From contig NZ_AUFO01000038.1 of assembly GCF_000426545.1 (NCBI RefSeq), positions 1 to 38,702 on the forward strand: a stretch of 38,702 nucleotides of DNA. Direction: 5' to 3'. A program made the position numbers and the translations under genes. This document shows positions 32,478 through 38,702 of this stretch, piece after piece. Under the pieces are notes generated by a model that had not been told where the DNA came from, searched no databases, and saw only the letters and a program-made list of their open reading frames with translations. Numbering within the stretch: the first letter of the stretch is position 1; each line of letters starts with the position of its first letter. The stretch is from Paenibacillus massiliensis subsp. panacisoli DSM 21345 (GTDB lineage Bacteria > Bacillota > Bacilli > Paenibacillales > Paenibacillaceae).

Positions 32478-33395
32478 TTGAGACCCTATATTTTCCGTCG
32501 GGTCTGGCAGTCGTTGTTGGCGGTACTGGGAGCAGCCACAGTTATCTTCTTCATTATTCGCCTGTCTGGAGACCCTGCCAGACTCATGCTACCACCAGAG
32601 GCGGGAGAGGAGCAGGTGGCGGCACTTCGGTCCAGTCTAGGCTACGATCGTCCGCTGCTTATGCAATATGTGGATTACCTTAAGGACCTGATTACTGGTA
32701 ATCTGGGCAACTCTTTATATTTTAAAGAGTCTGCTCTCCAACTGGTTCTGGATCGGCTACCGCAGACAATTGGTCTTGCCGTAGCTGCAATTGTGATTGC
32801 TATAGTCGTAGGTATGCTGGTAGGCATTGTGTCTGCATACAAGAAGAATAGCTTTGTTGATTACTTGTTAAGCACATGGATATTCGTGACACAGTCTCTA
32901 CCTGTGTTCTGGGTAGGAATTGTACTTATTCTGATCTTCTCTGTACAGTTACACTGGTTCCCGACATCAGGGAATAGAGGCTGGGCCTCGCTGGTGCTGC
33001 CTGCCATCACGCTAGCGGCATATCCGATTGCGCCGATTGCCCGCACGATGAGATCCGCCCTCATTGACGTATTGGAGCAGAGCTACATGATTACAAGCAA
33101 GGCACAAGGCTTCTCCAGGCGGCAAATGGTGTTCAGGCGTGGATTGAAAAATGCGCTGCTGCCAGTTATTACAGTTATCAGTCTGGAGTTCGGTGTCATG
33201 ATTGCGGGCGCTGTTGTGACGGAGACGATCTTCTCGTGGCCCGGGGTCGGTCAGTTAATCGTCCAGGGGGTAAGTAATCGGGATTTCCCATTGGTGCAGG
33301 CTAGCATACTCGTGATTAGCGTGCTGTATATTGCCATTAATTTTCTGACAGACCTTATCTATCTGTGGATCGATCCCAGAATCAAGGTGCAGTAA
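32478..33395 (+). CDS. ABC transporter permease, DppB/NikB type
   Basis: First membrane subunit of the peptide-type importer (305 aa, six helices). I choose TTG 32478, ten bases after AGGAG, since GTG 32469 would be one base from it; the protein then begins MRPYIFRRVWQSLLAVLGAATVIFF, as is usual for DppB. Other family blocks are LSGDPARLMLP, LGYDRPLLMQYVDYL, GNLGNSL and the EAA loop YMITSKAQGFSRRQMVFRRGLKNALLPVIT. Confidence 0.88.
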   Translation: MRPYIFRRVWQSLLAVLGAATVIFFIIRLSGDPARLMLPPEAGEEQVAALRSSLGYDRPLLMQYVDYLKDLITGNLGNSLYFKESALQLVLDRLPQTIGLAVAAIVIAIVVGMLVGIVSAYKKNSFVDYLLSTWIFVTQSLPVFWVGIVLILIFSVQLHWFPTSGNRGWASLVLPAITLAAYPIAPIARTMRSALIDVLEQSYMITSKAQGFSRRQMVFRRGLKNALLPVITVISLEFGVMIAGAVVTETIFSWPGVGQLIVQGVSNRDFPLVQASILVISVLYIAINFLTDLIYLWIDPRIKVQ

Positions 33396-33426
33396 CCAAG
33401 TGAGGAATTAAAAGTGAGGAGTCGCA

Positions 33427-34266
33427 ATGAATAAATTAGCTCTGCTGAAAGGCAACTGGAAAGGGATTATCGGGATTACGGTACTAGCCATGATATTCAT
33501 GGTAACTATCTTCTCCCCCGTGTTCTCGCCCTATGACCCATACAAGCAGTCTTTGCAGGACATCCTGATCCCTCCGCTCAGCCATTACAGCTCGCACGAT
33601 GGTCTAAGTCTGCTCGGTACGGACCAGCTTGGTAGAGATATATTAAGCAGGTTGTTGTATGGCGGCAGATTATCGCTCTGGATGAGTATGGTGTCTGTAG
33701 CCTTTGCAGGTGTATTCGGTACAATGATTGGCATCGTTGCTGGATACTATGGAGGCAAGATTGATGCACTGATGATGCGCCTTGCGGATATTCAGATGTC
33801 TATTCCAAGCATGCTGCTCGCCATTGTTATGGTAGCAGTCCTTGGCTCAGGCTTGACCAATATTATTATTGTTCTGTCTGTTACCGGCTGGGTGGTCTTC
33901 GCTCGTGTCGTCCGCAGTCAGGTGCTGTCGCTGAAGGAATTGGAGTATGTAGAGGCAGCCAAGGCCATGGGGGTACCCAGTCTGGATATCATGCGTCGTC
34001 ACATCCTACCGAACACGTTATTCACAATTGTCACACAGGCGGCCCTGCAGATGTCGCGTATGATTCTGCTTGCAGCATCTCTTAGCTTTCTGGGGCTTGG
34101 TATCGACGTGTCTACTCCGACCTGGGGCGGGATGATAAATGATGGCAAGAATTATATTAGCTCAGCCTGGTGGCTGTCCACGATTCCGGGGTTAGTGATT
34201 GCCTTTGTCATTCTGACCATTAATCTGGTAAGTGATTGGCTTCGGGACAAGTCCGAAGCTGGATAG
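33427..34266 (+). CDS. ABC transporter permease, DppC/NikC type
   Basis: Second membrane subunit (279 aa), 31 bp after the first, with GAGGAGT before ATG 33427. Family blocks are FSPYDPYKQ, LLGTDQLGRDILSRLLYGGRLSLWMS, ADIQMSIPSMLLAIV, the EAA loop YVEAAKAMGVPSLDIMRRHILPN and SFLGLGIDVSTPTWGGMINDGK. All are intact. Confidence 0.9.
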   Translation: MNKLALLKGNWKGIIGITVLAMIFMVTIFSPVFSPYDPYKQSLQDILIPPLSHYSSHDGLSLLGTDQLGRDILSRLLYGGRLSLWMSMVSVAFAGVFGTMIGIVAGYYGGKIDALMMRLADIQMSIPSMLLAIVMVAVLGSGLTNIIIVLSVTGWVVFARVVRSQVLSLKELEYVEAAKAMGVPSLDIMRRHILPNTLFTIVTQAALQMSRMILLAASLSFLGLGIDVSTPTWGGMINDGKNYISSAWWLSTIPGLVIAFVILTINLVSDWLRDKSEAG

Positions 34267-34381
34267 GGGCTTGGGTTAGACGTCTAGATGAAGGGCAGAC
34301 ACTAGATGGAGTACAGACGTCCATTCCCTGAATTGCTCACCTGTCCGTCGCTAAAGTCCGTTACTAAATTCATAAGAAGCA

Positions 34382-34417
34382 AGCTGCTTCATCAGCTGCT
34401 TCATCAGCTACTTCATC
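34382..34417 (+). repeat. Three 12-bp direct repeats, AGCTGCTTCATC
   Basis: Three adjacent copies (the third with one change) lie in the 238-bp gap between the permease and the cyclodeaminase-family gene. The gap has no gene and no obvious terminator, and it ends in a purine-rich stretch before the ribosome site. Confidence 0.7.
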
Positions 34418-34504
34418 ATTAGTTATGATTAGATTATGCTATGAAGTCTCAGAAGTAAAAGTAGAAGTATAAGTAAGGTATGTTGGAGAAAGGAGGATTC
34501 CCGA

Positions 34505-35704
34505 ATGTTAATCATCACTCATGAGCAGATCGTTCAGAGCGGCATAGCTGAGCCTAAGGCAGCACAAGCCATCATCGAGCGTACTTTCCGGCACAAAGCT
34601 GATGGTCTGGCCGTCTGTGCACAGGAGATAGCCATGATTCCCGAGCATCTGGATGCGGGGGCCTTTTATTCATTACCTGGGTATTTAGCTGCGGAGCGAA
34701 TAGCCGGTATTAAATGGACCTCGCATGTGCACAAGCAAGCAGGACACAGCTCATCTACGCACCCGATGATTATGCTCAATGATCTGGATACCGGGATGCC
34801 ACGTGCGCTCTTGGACGGACTCCTGATCAGTGGATTGCGTACAGGTGCCGTATCAGCCACGGCTATTAAGCTGCTGGCGAACCCGGATGCCGGGACGCTC
34901 TTGGTATGTGGATCGGGATATCAGGCCAGACATCAATTGATGGCGGTTATTCCTTTCCTGCCCCGCCTTAAGACCATCTATATCTGGAGTCGTCATGAGC
35001 AGCATGCCCGTCGGTTGGCAGAGAGTCTGCGGAGCTTGGCAAGCGAACGGAATCTTCAATTGAAGGTCTTGCCTACTCTGCCTGATTGTCTGGATCTCGC
35101 TGAGATCGTCATCGGGATTACCTCTGCTACCACGCCTTATTTGCAGCAGACTCACTTTGTACCGGGACATTTGTACATTCACGCGGGTATTAGGGATGTT
35201 ACACCAGAGGCCATTGCGGCTTTCGACCATATCATCTGCGATGATTATCAGAGTGGTGTACTGACCAGTAGTCAATCCTTGTTCGAGCTGGCTCGTCAGG
35301 ATGAGACAGTCGTGACGGGTAAAATCTCTTTGCTGGAGGAGCTACTCTGTGGTCAAGTTGAAGCGAAGCGTGAGCAGGATAGGAAGCAATCGAGTCTCGA
35401 GCAAGGGCAAGTTAACCAACAAGGACTGAATATCCAACAATATCAGATTGCTGAACAAAATCAGAGTATTGAACAAGAACGAAATTATGAGCAGCGCTCC
35501 CGTATCAATCAGGGGCAGAGTCCTCAGGAACAGCCTAATCAACAACCGCATCTGAAGCAAAATGCACAGCATAAGCTAATGTTCAACGCATTCGGCTTGC
35601 AGATCTTCGATCTGGCGCTTGCGCATGCTGTACTGAACACAATACAGGAGCGAAATCAGACGGGCGTACAGGACATTGCTATGTTCGAGGAGATACAGCC
35701 ATGA
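34505..35704 (+). CDS. Ornithine cyclodeaminase/mu-crystallin family protein with Gln-rich insertion
   Basis: NAD(P)-dependent enzyme of 399 aa; family members include ornithine and lysine cyclodeaminases, alanine dehydrogenases, ketimine reductases and EutC of ectoine catabolism. AAAGGAGG precedes ATG 34505. Lys70 in GIKWTS and Arg112 in GLRTGAVSA match substrate-binding residues of ornithine cyclodeaminase, and VCGSGYQARHQL is the nucleotide loop. HPMIMLNDLDTGMPRALLDG is also typical. Between the Rossmann domain and the closing NAFGLQIFDLALAHAV helix, residues 287-357 form a hydrophilic insertion with about 21 Gln in 71 positions, which explains the extra length. The stop overlaps the next start (ATGA). 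Confidence 0.85.
   Translation: MLIITHEQIVQSGIAEPKAAQAIIERTFRHKADGLAVCAQEIAMIPEHLDAGAFYSLPGYLAAERIAGIKWTSHVHKQAGHSSSTHPMIMLNDLDTGMPRALLDGLLISGLRTGAVSATAIKLLANPDAGTLLVCGSGYQARHQLMAVIPFLPRLKTIYIWSRHEQHARRLAESLRSLASERNLQLKVLPTLPDCLDLAEIVIGITSATTPYLQQTHFVPGHLYIHAGIRDVTPEAIAAFDHIICDDYQSGVLTSSQSLFELARQDETVVTGKISLLEELLCGQVEAKREQDRKQSSLEQGQVNQQGLNIQQYQIAEQNQSIEQERNYEQRSRINQGQSPQEQPNQQPHLKQNAQHKLMFNAFGLQIFDLALAHAVLNTIQERNQTGVQDIAMFEEIQP
35363..35575 (+). other. Gln-rich low-complexity insertion in the cyclodeaminase-family gene
   Basis: In-frame segment encoding residues 287-357, rich in CAA/CAG, GAA/GAG and AAT codons. It has no repeat unit as regular as that in the gene at 7385. Family domains continue on both sides without a frameshift. 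Confidence 0.8.
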
Positions 35705-36513
35705 CACGTAACAAAATCATTGAAGTGCTGGATGTCAGTATGGGCTTCGAGAAAAAGCAACAATGGTCTCCGATCTTCAACAATTTATCCTTTGACATCT
35801 ATGAGGACGAAATTGTGTGCTTGGTAGGAGAGTCGGGTAGTGGGAAGAGTGTGGCGGCGAAATCCATCATGAGGCTGTTGCCGACCCCACCAGCTCGATA
35901 TACAAGCGGACAGATTCGCTTCAACAACGAGGACCTGCTTGCGATGAATGAGAAGGAGCTGCAAGCGATCCGGGGCCGTGAGATGGCTATGGTATTTCAG
36001 GATGCCCTCAGCGCGTTGAATCCGGTCTTTACCATTGGGACCCAGATGGTGGATGTGATCCGTCTGCATGGAGAGACCAGGCTAACGAAGAGGCAGGCTT
36101 TGGAGCAAGCCAAGGAGTTGCTTCATCAGGTAGACATTCGTAATGTGGAGGAAGTCATCCAGCAGTATCCATTCCAGCTGTCGGGAGGGATGAGGCAGCG
36201 TGTCATGATTGCGATGGCGCTATCCTCCAAGCCGCGATTGCTACTGGCCGATGAGCCGACTACTGCGCTGGATGTCACGGTGCAAGCCAATATACTGAAG
36301 CTGATTCGAAGGCTGAGGGAGCAATATGCGATGAGTATCCTCTTCATTACGCATGATCTGGGCGTGGTCTATGAGATGGCGGACAGGGTGCTTGTGATGA
36401 AGAATGGCGAGCTTGTGGAGCAAGGCACCAAGACGGATATTTTCACGAATCCACAACATGCGTATACCAGGCAGCTGCTGAACAGCATGCCGCGGATTTA
36501 TTTTCAAAAATAA
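35701..36513 (+). CDS. ABC transporter ATP-binding protein, DppD/OppD type (short form)
   Basis: ATPase of the peptide-type importer (270 aa). ATG 35701 overlaps the previous stop codon by ATGA, so translation is coupled. Walker A GESGSGKS lies at 43-50, the Q-loop MVFQDALSALNP at 98-108, the signature LSGGMRQR at about 160-167, Walker B LLLADEPTTALD at 180-191 and the switch in FITHDLGVV. It ends at YTRQLLNSMPRIYFQK and so lacks the 50-60-residue C-terminal extension, with its Cys-rich motif, found in OppD/DppD. Confidence 0.9.
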   Translation: MTRNKIIEVLDVSMGFEKKQQWSPIFNNLSFDIYEDEIVCLVGESGSGKSVAAKSIMRLLPTPPARYTSGQIRFNNEDLLAMNEKELQAIRGREMAMVFQDALSALNPVFTIGTQMVDVIRLHGETRLTKRQALEQAKELLHQVDIRNVEEVIQQYPFQLSGGMRQRVMIAMALSSKPRLLLADEPTTALDVTVQANILKLIRRLREQYAMSILFITHDLGVVYEMADRVLVMKNGELVEQGTKTDIFTNPQHAYTRQLLNSMPRIYFQK

Positions 36514-36591
36514 GGTAAAGAGCGTCATTCATTGTCGATAGGTAGTCAATGCCGCCTTAATGATGACTAGTACTGAGGGTGAGGTGATCGA

Positions 36592-37377
36592 ATGAGCAGA
36601 CCGCTCCTGGAGGTCTCGAATCTGAGAAAGATATACAAGACCAAGACGAGTGGAGAGTTCGCAGCCGTGAAGGAGGTCTCCTTCTCTCTGAAGCAAGGGG
36701 AGACGCTTGGCATTGTCGGTGAATCGGGAAGTGGCAAGACTACCGTAGCCAAGATGATAGCTGGTATGACTCCGGTGACCTCGGGTGATATCACCTTGAA
36801 TGGTGAAGTGGTCAGCGGCCAGCGACGGAGCAGAGCAACGAAGCGTAATATTCAGTACATCTTTCAGGACCCTGTATCCTCGCTCAATCCGAGACTCAAA
36901 ATCAAGGATATTCTAGGTGAGCCATTACGCTTGTACTTCAGATATTCGAGGGTAGAGGTCGAGCGAAGAGTAGATCAACTGCTGACGGATGTCGGTCTAC
37001 CTGTCCATTATCGCGATCTATATCCGAAGGAGCTGTCAGGGGGACAGTGTCAGCGTGTCGGCATTGCCCGAGCCATTGCGGCTGAACCAACGGTAATTGT
37101 ATGTGACGAGCCTACATCAGCATTGGACATGACTGTTCAATCACAAATTCTGGAGTTGCTGAAGCGGCTACAGCAGGATCGGAATCTGTCCTACATCTTC
37201 ATCGCGCATGGACTCGAAGTTATCTATACGATATCGGATCGGGTTCTGGTCATGAAGCAGGGTGAGGTCGTAGAGTCAGGGGATACAGAGCAAATATTCA
37301 GACAGCCCGAGCATCCCTACACGCAATCGCTTATTCAGGCGATCCCACGAATCGAGATTCCTTATTTCGAATATTAG
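36592..37377 (+). CDS. ABC transporter ATP-binding protein, DppF/OppF type (short form)
   Basis: Second ATPase of the importer (261 aa), expected to dimerise with the preceding one. Walker A GESGSGKT is at 43-50, the signature LSGGQCQR at about 148-155 (Cys where Arg is usual), Walker B VIVCDEPTSALD at 168-179, and the switch region reads IAHGLEV instead of the common HDL. The key His is kept, but the following Asp is Gly. Like its partner it stops soon after HPYTQSLIQAIP and lacks the usual C-terminal oligopeptide-transport extension. A 78-bp gap separates the two ATPase genes. Confidence 0.89.
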   Translation: MSRPLLEVSNLRKIYKTKTSGEFAAVKEVSFSLKQGETLGIVGESGSGKTTVAKMIAGMTPVTSGDITLNGEVVSGQRRSRATKRNIQYIFQDPVSSLNPRLKIKDILGEPLRLYFRYSRVEVERRVDQLLTDVGLPVHYRDLYPKELSGGQCQRVGIARAIAAEPTVIVCDEPTSALDMTVQSQILELLKRLQQDRNLSYIFIAHGLEVIYTISDRVLVMKQGEVVESGDTEQIFRQPEHPYTQSLIQAIPRIEIPYFEY

Positions 37378-37436
37378 AGGTTGAATGGTTAAGGTCAAAT
37401 TGTTGAAGAAATTCAAATTCAGAGGAGGACGATAGG

Positions 37437-37982
37437 ATGAGTATAATACCTTTGGCGCAAGTAGAGGATATGACACCAGAAGCTAAGGAGTTCTACGAGG
37501 CAAAGCTGAGAGACAATGCAAGGGTAACGAATATGGTAAAAACCTTGCTGCATTCCATGCCATCCTTCCGGGCGATGGAGTTCTACCCGATCCGTAATGA
37601 GCTGTTAAATGTAATTGGTACAAGAGCGGTATACTTTTATTGCTATGCGATTTCTACAGAAAATGATTGTCTCGTATGCTCTACGTATCACGCCAAGCTG
37701 TTGAAGGAACTAAATATTGCGTTCGATGAATTCGAATTCACAGAGATAGAGAACGTATTGATTGCTTATGGCAGAGGATTGGTTAATGATCCGAATCATA
37801 TTGATCCGGCTATCTACGAGAAACTGAAGGAGCATTTCACGAATGAGCAGATTGTGGTCATCACAACGGTTGGCTGCAAGATGATTGCTTCTAATATATT
37901 TAACTCGGCGTTGAAGGTAGATCTTGATGAGTATCTATTCGAGGTAGACTTCGACAAAAGCATCCTGCCAGCCAAGGCATAA
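37437..37982 (+). CDS. Carboxymuconolactone decarboxylase/AhpD-like protein
   Basis: All-helical protein of 181 aa. The AhpD-type redox motif C-x2-C-x3-H is present as NDCLVCSTYHAK (Cys78, Cys81, His85), with an acidic residue three positions earlier (Glu75). The upstream RNELLNVIGTRAVYFYCYAIS helix and the later ENVLIAYGRGLVNDPNHI segment match the CMD fold. CxxC-type members are usually peroxidase-related disulfide reductases rather than decarboxylases. GAGGAGG precedes ATG 37437. It is the last gene before a strong terminator and is most simply the end of the importer cluster. Its reaction is unknown. Confidence 0.82.
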   Translation: MSIIPLAQVEDMTPEAKEFYEAKLRDNARVTNMVKTLLHSMPSFRAMEFYPIRNELLNVIGTRAVYFYCYAISTENDCLVCSTYHAKLLKELNIAFDEFEFTEIENVLIAYGRGLVNDPNHIDPAIYEKLKEHFTNEQIVVITTVGCKMIASNIFNSALKVDLDEYLFEVDFDKSILPAKA

Positions 37983-38001
37983 ATGATGAAATCGTAAATG
38001 G

Positions 38002-38040
38002 ACGAGCCTGCGCCCGATTGCAGGCTTGTCTTTTTATTTC
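38002..38040 (+). terminator. Terminator of the deacylase/importer cluster
   Basis: GACGAGCCTGC (38002-38012) pairs with GCAGGCTTGTC (38021-38031), with one G-T pair and an 8-nt loop, and runs into TTTTTATTT. Confidence 0.9.
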
Positions 38041-38400
38041 GGAATGGTTCAAAGGATAAATTCAGGGATGAGTATGGTGAGAAAAGTTAGCACAGTGGAG
38101 AGGGTGTGGAACGTGAAATGAACTGTTACTTTGCTGCGTCTAGAGCATTGTCGGCAGAGTAAGATGTATCAGAGAGCATAGATTAGGTAATTAAGAAGCA
38201 AAAGTTAGTGTTTGGATGTGTACTGAGCGTATAGTTTGGTGATGAGACGAAACAAATGAAATGATGGACGGAAAAAATAAGGCACCTGTTATTGAAAAGT
38301 GAGAGAGGCTTGGGCATAGGCTGATCATCAATATATTGAAAACGGCAAGATAGTGGTGAAAGTGGTGGGAGTGAAAAAAGTGAAGAGAAGTTTCTTGAAA
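38041..38400. other. Gene-free purine-rich region upstream of the rRNA promoters
   Basis: No gene is supported. The plus strand is A/G-rich, and open frames on the minus strand lack ribosome sites and look like chance products of that bias. The A-rich tract just before the first promoter (38370-38405) could act as an UP element. Confidence 0.5.
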
Positions 38401-38407
38401 AAAAGTA

Positions 38408-38436
38408 TTGCACTAAGTTGTTGTACATGGTATATT
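38408..38436 (+). promoter_or_regulatory. rRNA operon promoter P1
   Basis: TTGCAC (38408-38413), a 17-bp spacer and TATATT (38431-38436), preceded by an A-rich stretch. It is followed about 120 bp later by a second promoter, as in Bacillus rrn operons. Confidence 0.7.
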
Positions 38437-38528
38437 CTAATTCCGGCCAAGAAAGCACTGAGAAATCAGGGCGGCAAAGCAGTATTTAGTTTCCAAGGTT
38501 AACAGCCAAAAGGAATTAAAATAAATGC

Positions 38529-38557
38529 TTGCTAACTTGGCAAGGATATGATAAGAT
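38529..38557 (+). promoter_or_regulatory. rRNA operon promoter P2
   Basis: TTGCTA (38529-38534), a 17-bp spacer and TAAGAT (38552-38557). It lies about 45 bp before the boxA-like element. Confidence 0.65.
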
Positions 38558-38601
38558 ATAAAAGTTGCTGAGCGAGAGTTGCTTGGTAAAGAAAACAAAG
38601 T

Positions 38602-38616
38602 TGATCTTTGAAAACT
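38602..38616 (+). promoter_or_regulatory. boxA-like antitermination element of the rRNA leader
   Basis: TGATCTTTGAAAACTG resembles the NusB/S10 boxA (TGCTCTTTGAAAA-type) and the phrase commonly found before 16S genes in Bacillales. The gene itself is beyond the window. Confidence 0.7.
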
Positions 38617-38631
38617 GAACAACGAGTGAGC

Positions 38632-38652
38632 GGATTTTGTGAAGCAAAATCC
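38632..38652 (+). other. Stem-loop in the pre-16S leader
   Basis: GGATTTTG (38632-38639) pairs with CAAAATCC (38645-38652) around a 5-nt loop. It may help fold or process the rRNA precursor. Confidence 0.5.
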
Positions 38653-38702
38653 AATGCGAAGGTTTTGGTACATGTCTTTGACTGTATGAAAACTGGAGCA
38701 AA

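Noticed and set aside
29599..37982. Staphylopine-like (Cnt) opine metallophore system
   Set aside because: The importer class would fit, but no nicotianamine synthase-like or opine dehydrogenase gene is present; the cyclodeaminase-family enzyme is not an opine dehydrogenase.
29599..37982. Ectoine degradation cluster
   Set aside because: Deacylase and cyclodeaminase homologues are suggestive, but ectoine hydrolase, the transaminase and the usual ectoine importer are missing.
38183..38701. Three minus-strand open frames near the right edge
   Set aside because: They arise from the purine-rich plus strand, lack ribosome sites and overlap rRNA promoters and leader.
1..38702. Insertion sequences, prophage or integrative elements
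   Set aside because: No transposase, integrase, terminal inverted repeats with target duplication or phage structural genes were seen, although tRNA genes at the left edge are common integration sites.

Overview
The window reads as chromosome from an endospore-forming, low-to-mid GC Firmicute, most likely Paenibacillus or a close relative. The reasons are a complete GerA-type germinant receptor operon, Shine-Dalgarno sequences of the AAGGAGG type before nearly every gene, frequent GTG/TTG starts, a CcpA-type cre site, a PurR-type box pair, and rRNA leader sequence of Bacillales type at the right edge. I see no phage genes, transposases, CRISPR arrays or integrons. The species is an inference.

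Layout. 1-740: eight tRNA genes (Tyr, Trp, Lys, Leu, Gly, Arg, Pro, Gly) and a terminator. 750-6030: a carbohydrate uptake and deacetylation operon (YesO/P/Q-type ABC importer without its own ATPase, a rhamnogalacturonan acetylesterase-like GDSL enzyme, and an ASRT-family small-molecule-binding protein), with a consensus cre site in the leader. 6122-8908: an EamA exporter divergent from a MocR-type regulator, with paired palindromes between them. 9219-11916: a GsaB-type glutamate-1-semialdehyde aminomutase and an LCP cell-wall ligase, both on the minus strand. 12001-14631: a three-gene ABC-2 exporter. 14916-15377: a Bcp peroxiredoxin. 15392-19517: the ger operon (A-C-small D-B) behind a sigma-G-like promoter. 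19787-22004: a DedA protein and a divergent polysaccharide deacetylase. 22296-23834: guaA. 24225-27645: four single genes (peptidase E-like, WGR-like, ClbS/DfsB-like, leucine-rich repeat). 27646-29427: an NCS2 purine permease with promoter, PurBox pair and a structured leader. 29599-37982: a cluster with an M14-type deacylase, a complete Dpp/Nik-type ABC importer, an ornithine cyclodeaminase-family enzyme with a Gln-rich insertion, and a CMD/AhpD-like protein. 38041-38702: tandem promoters and leader of an rRNA operon whose 16S gene lies beyond the right edge.

How the genes work together. The 0.75-6 kb operon fits import of pectin-derived oligosaccharides, with removal of acetyl groups and possibly metabolite sensing by the ASRT protein. 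The 29.6-38 kb cluster looks like a dedicated system that imports a peptide-like or N-acylated amino compound, deacylates it and processes the product with a pyridine-nucleotide enzyme. Its substrate cannot be read from the sequence, and it is my best candidate for an uncharacterised system. The rest is mostly ordinary chromosomal content.
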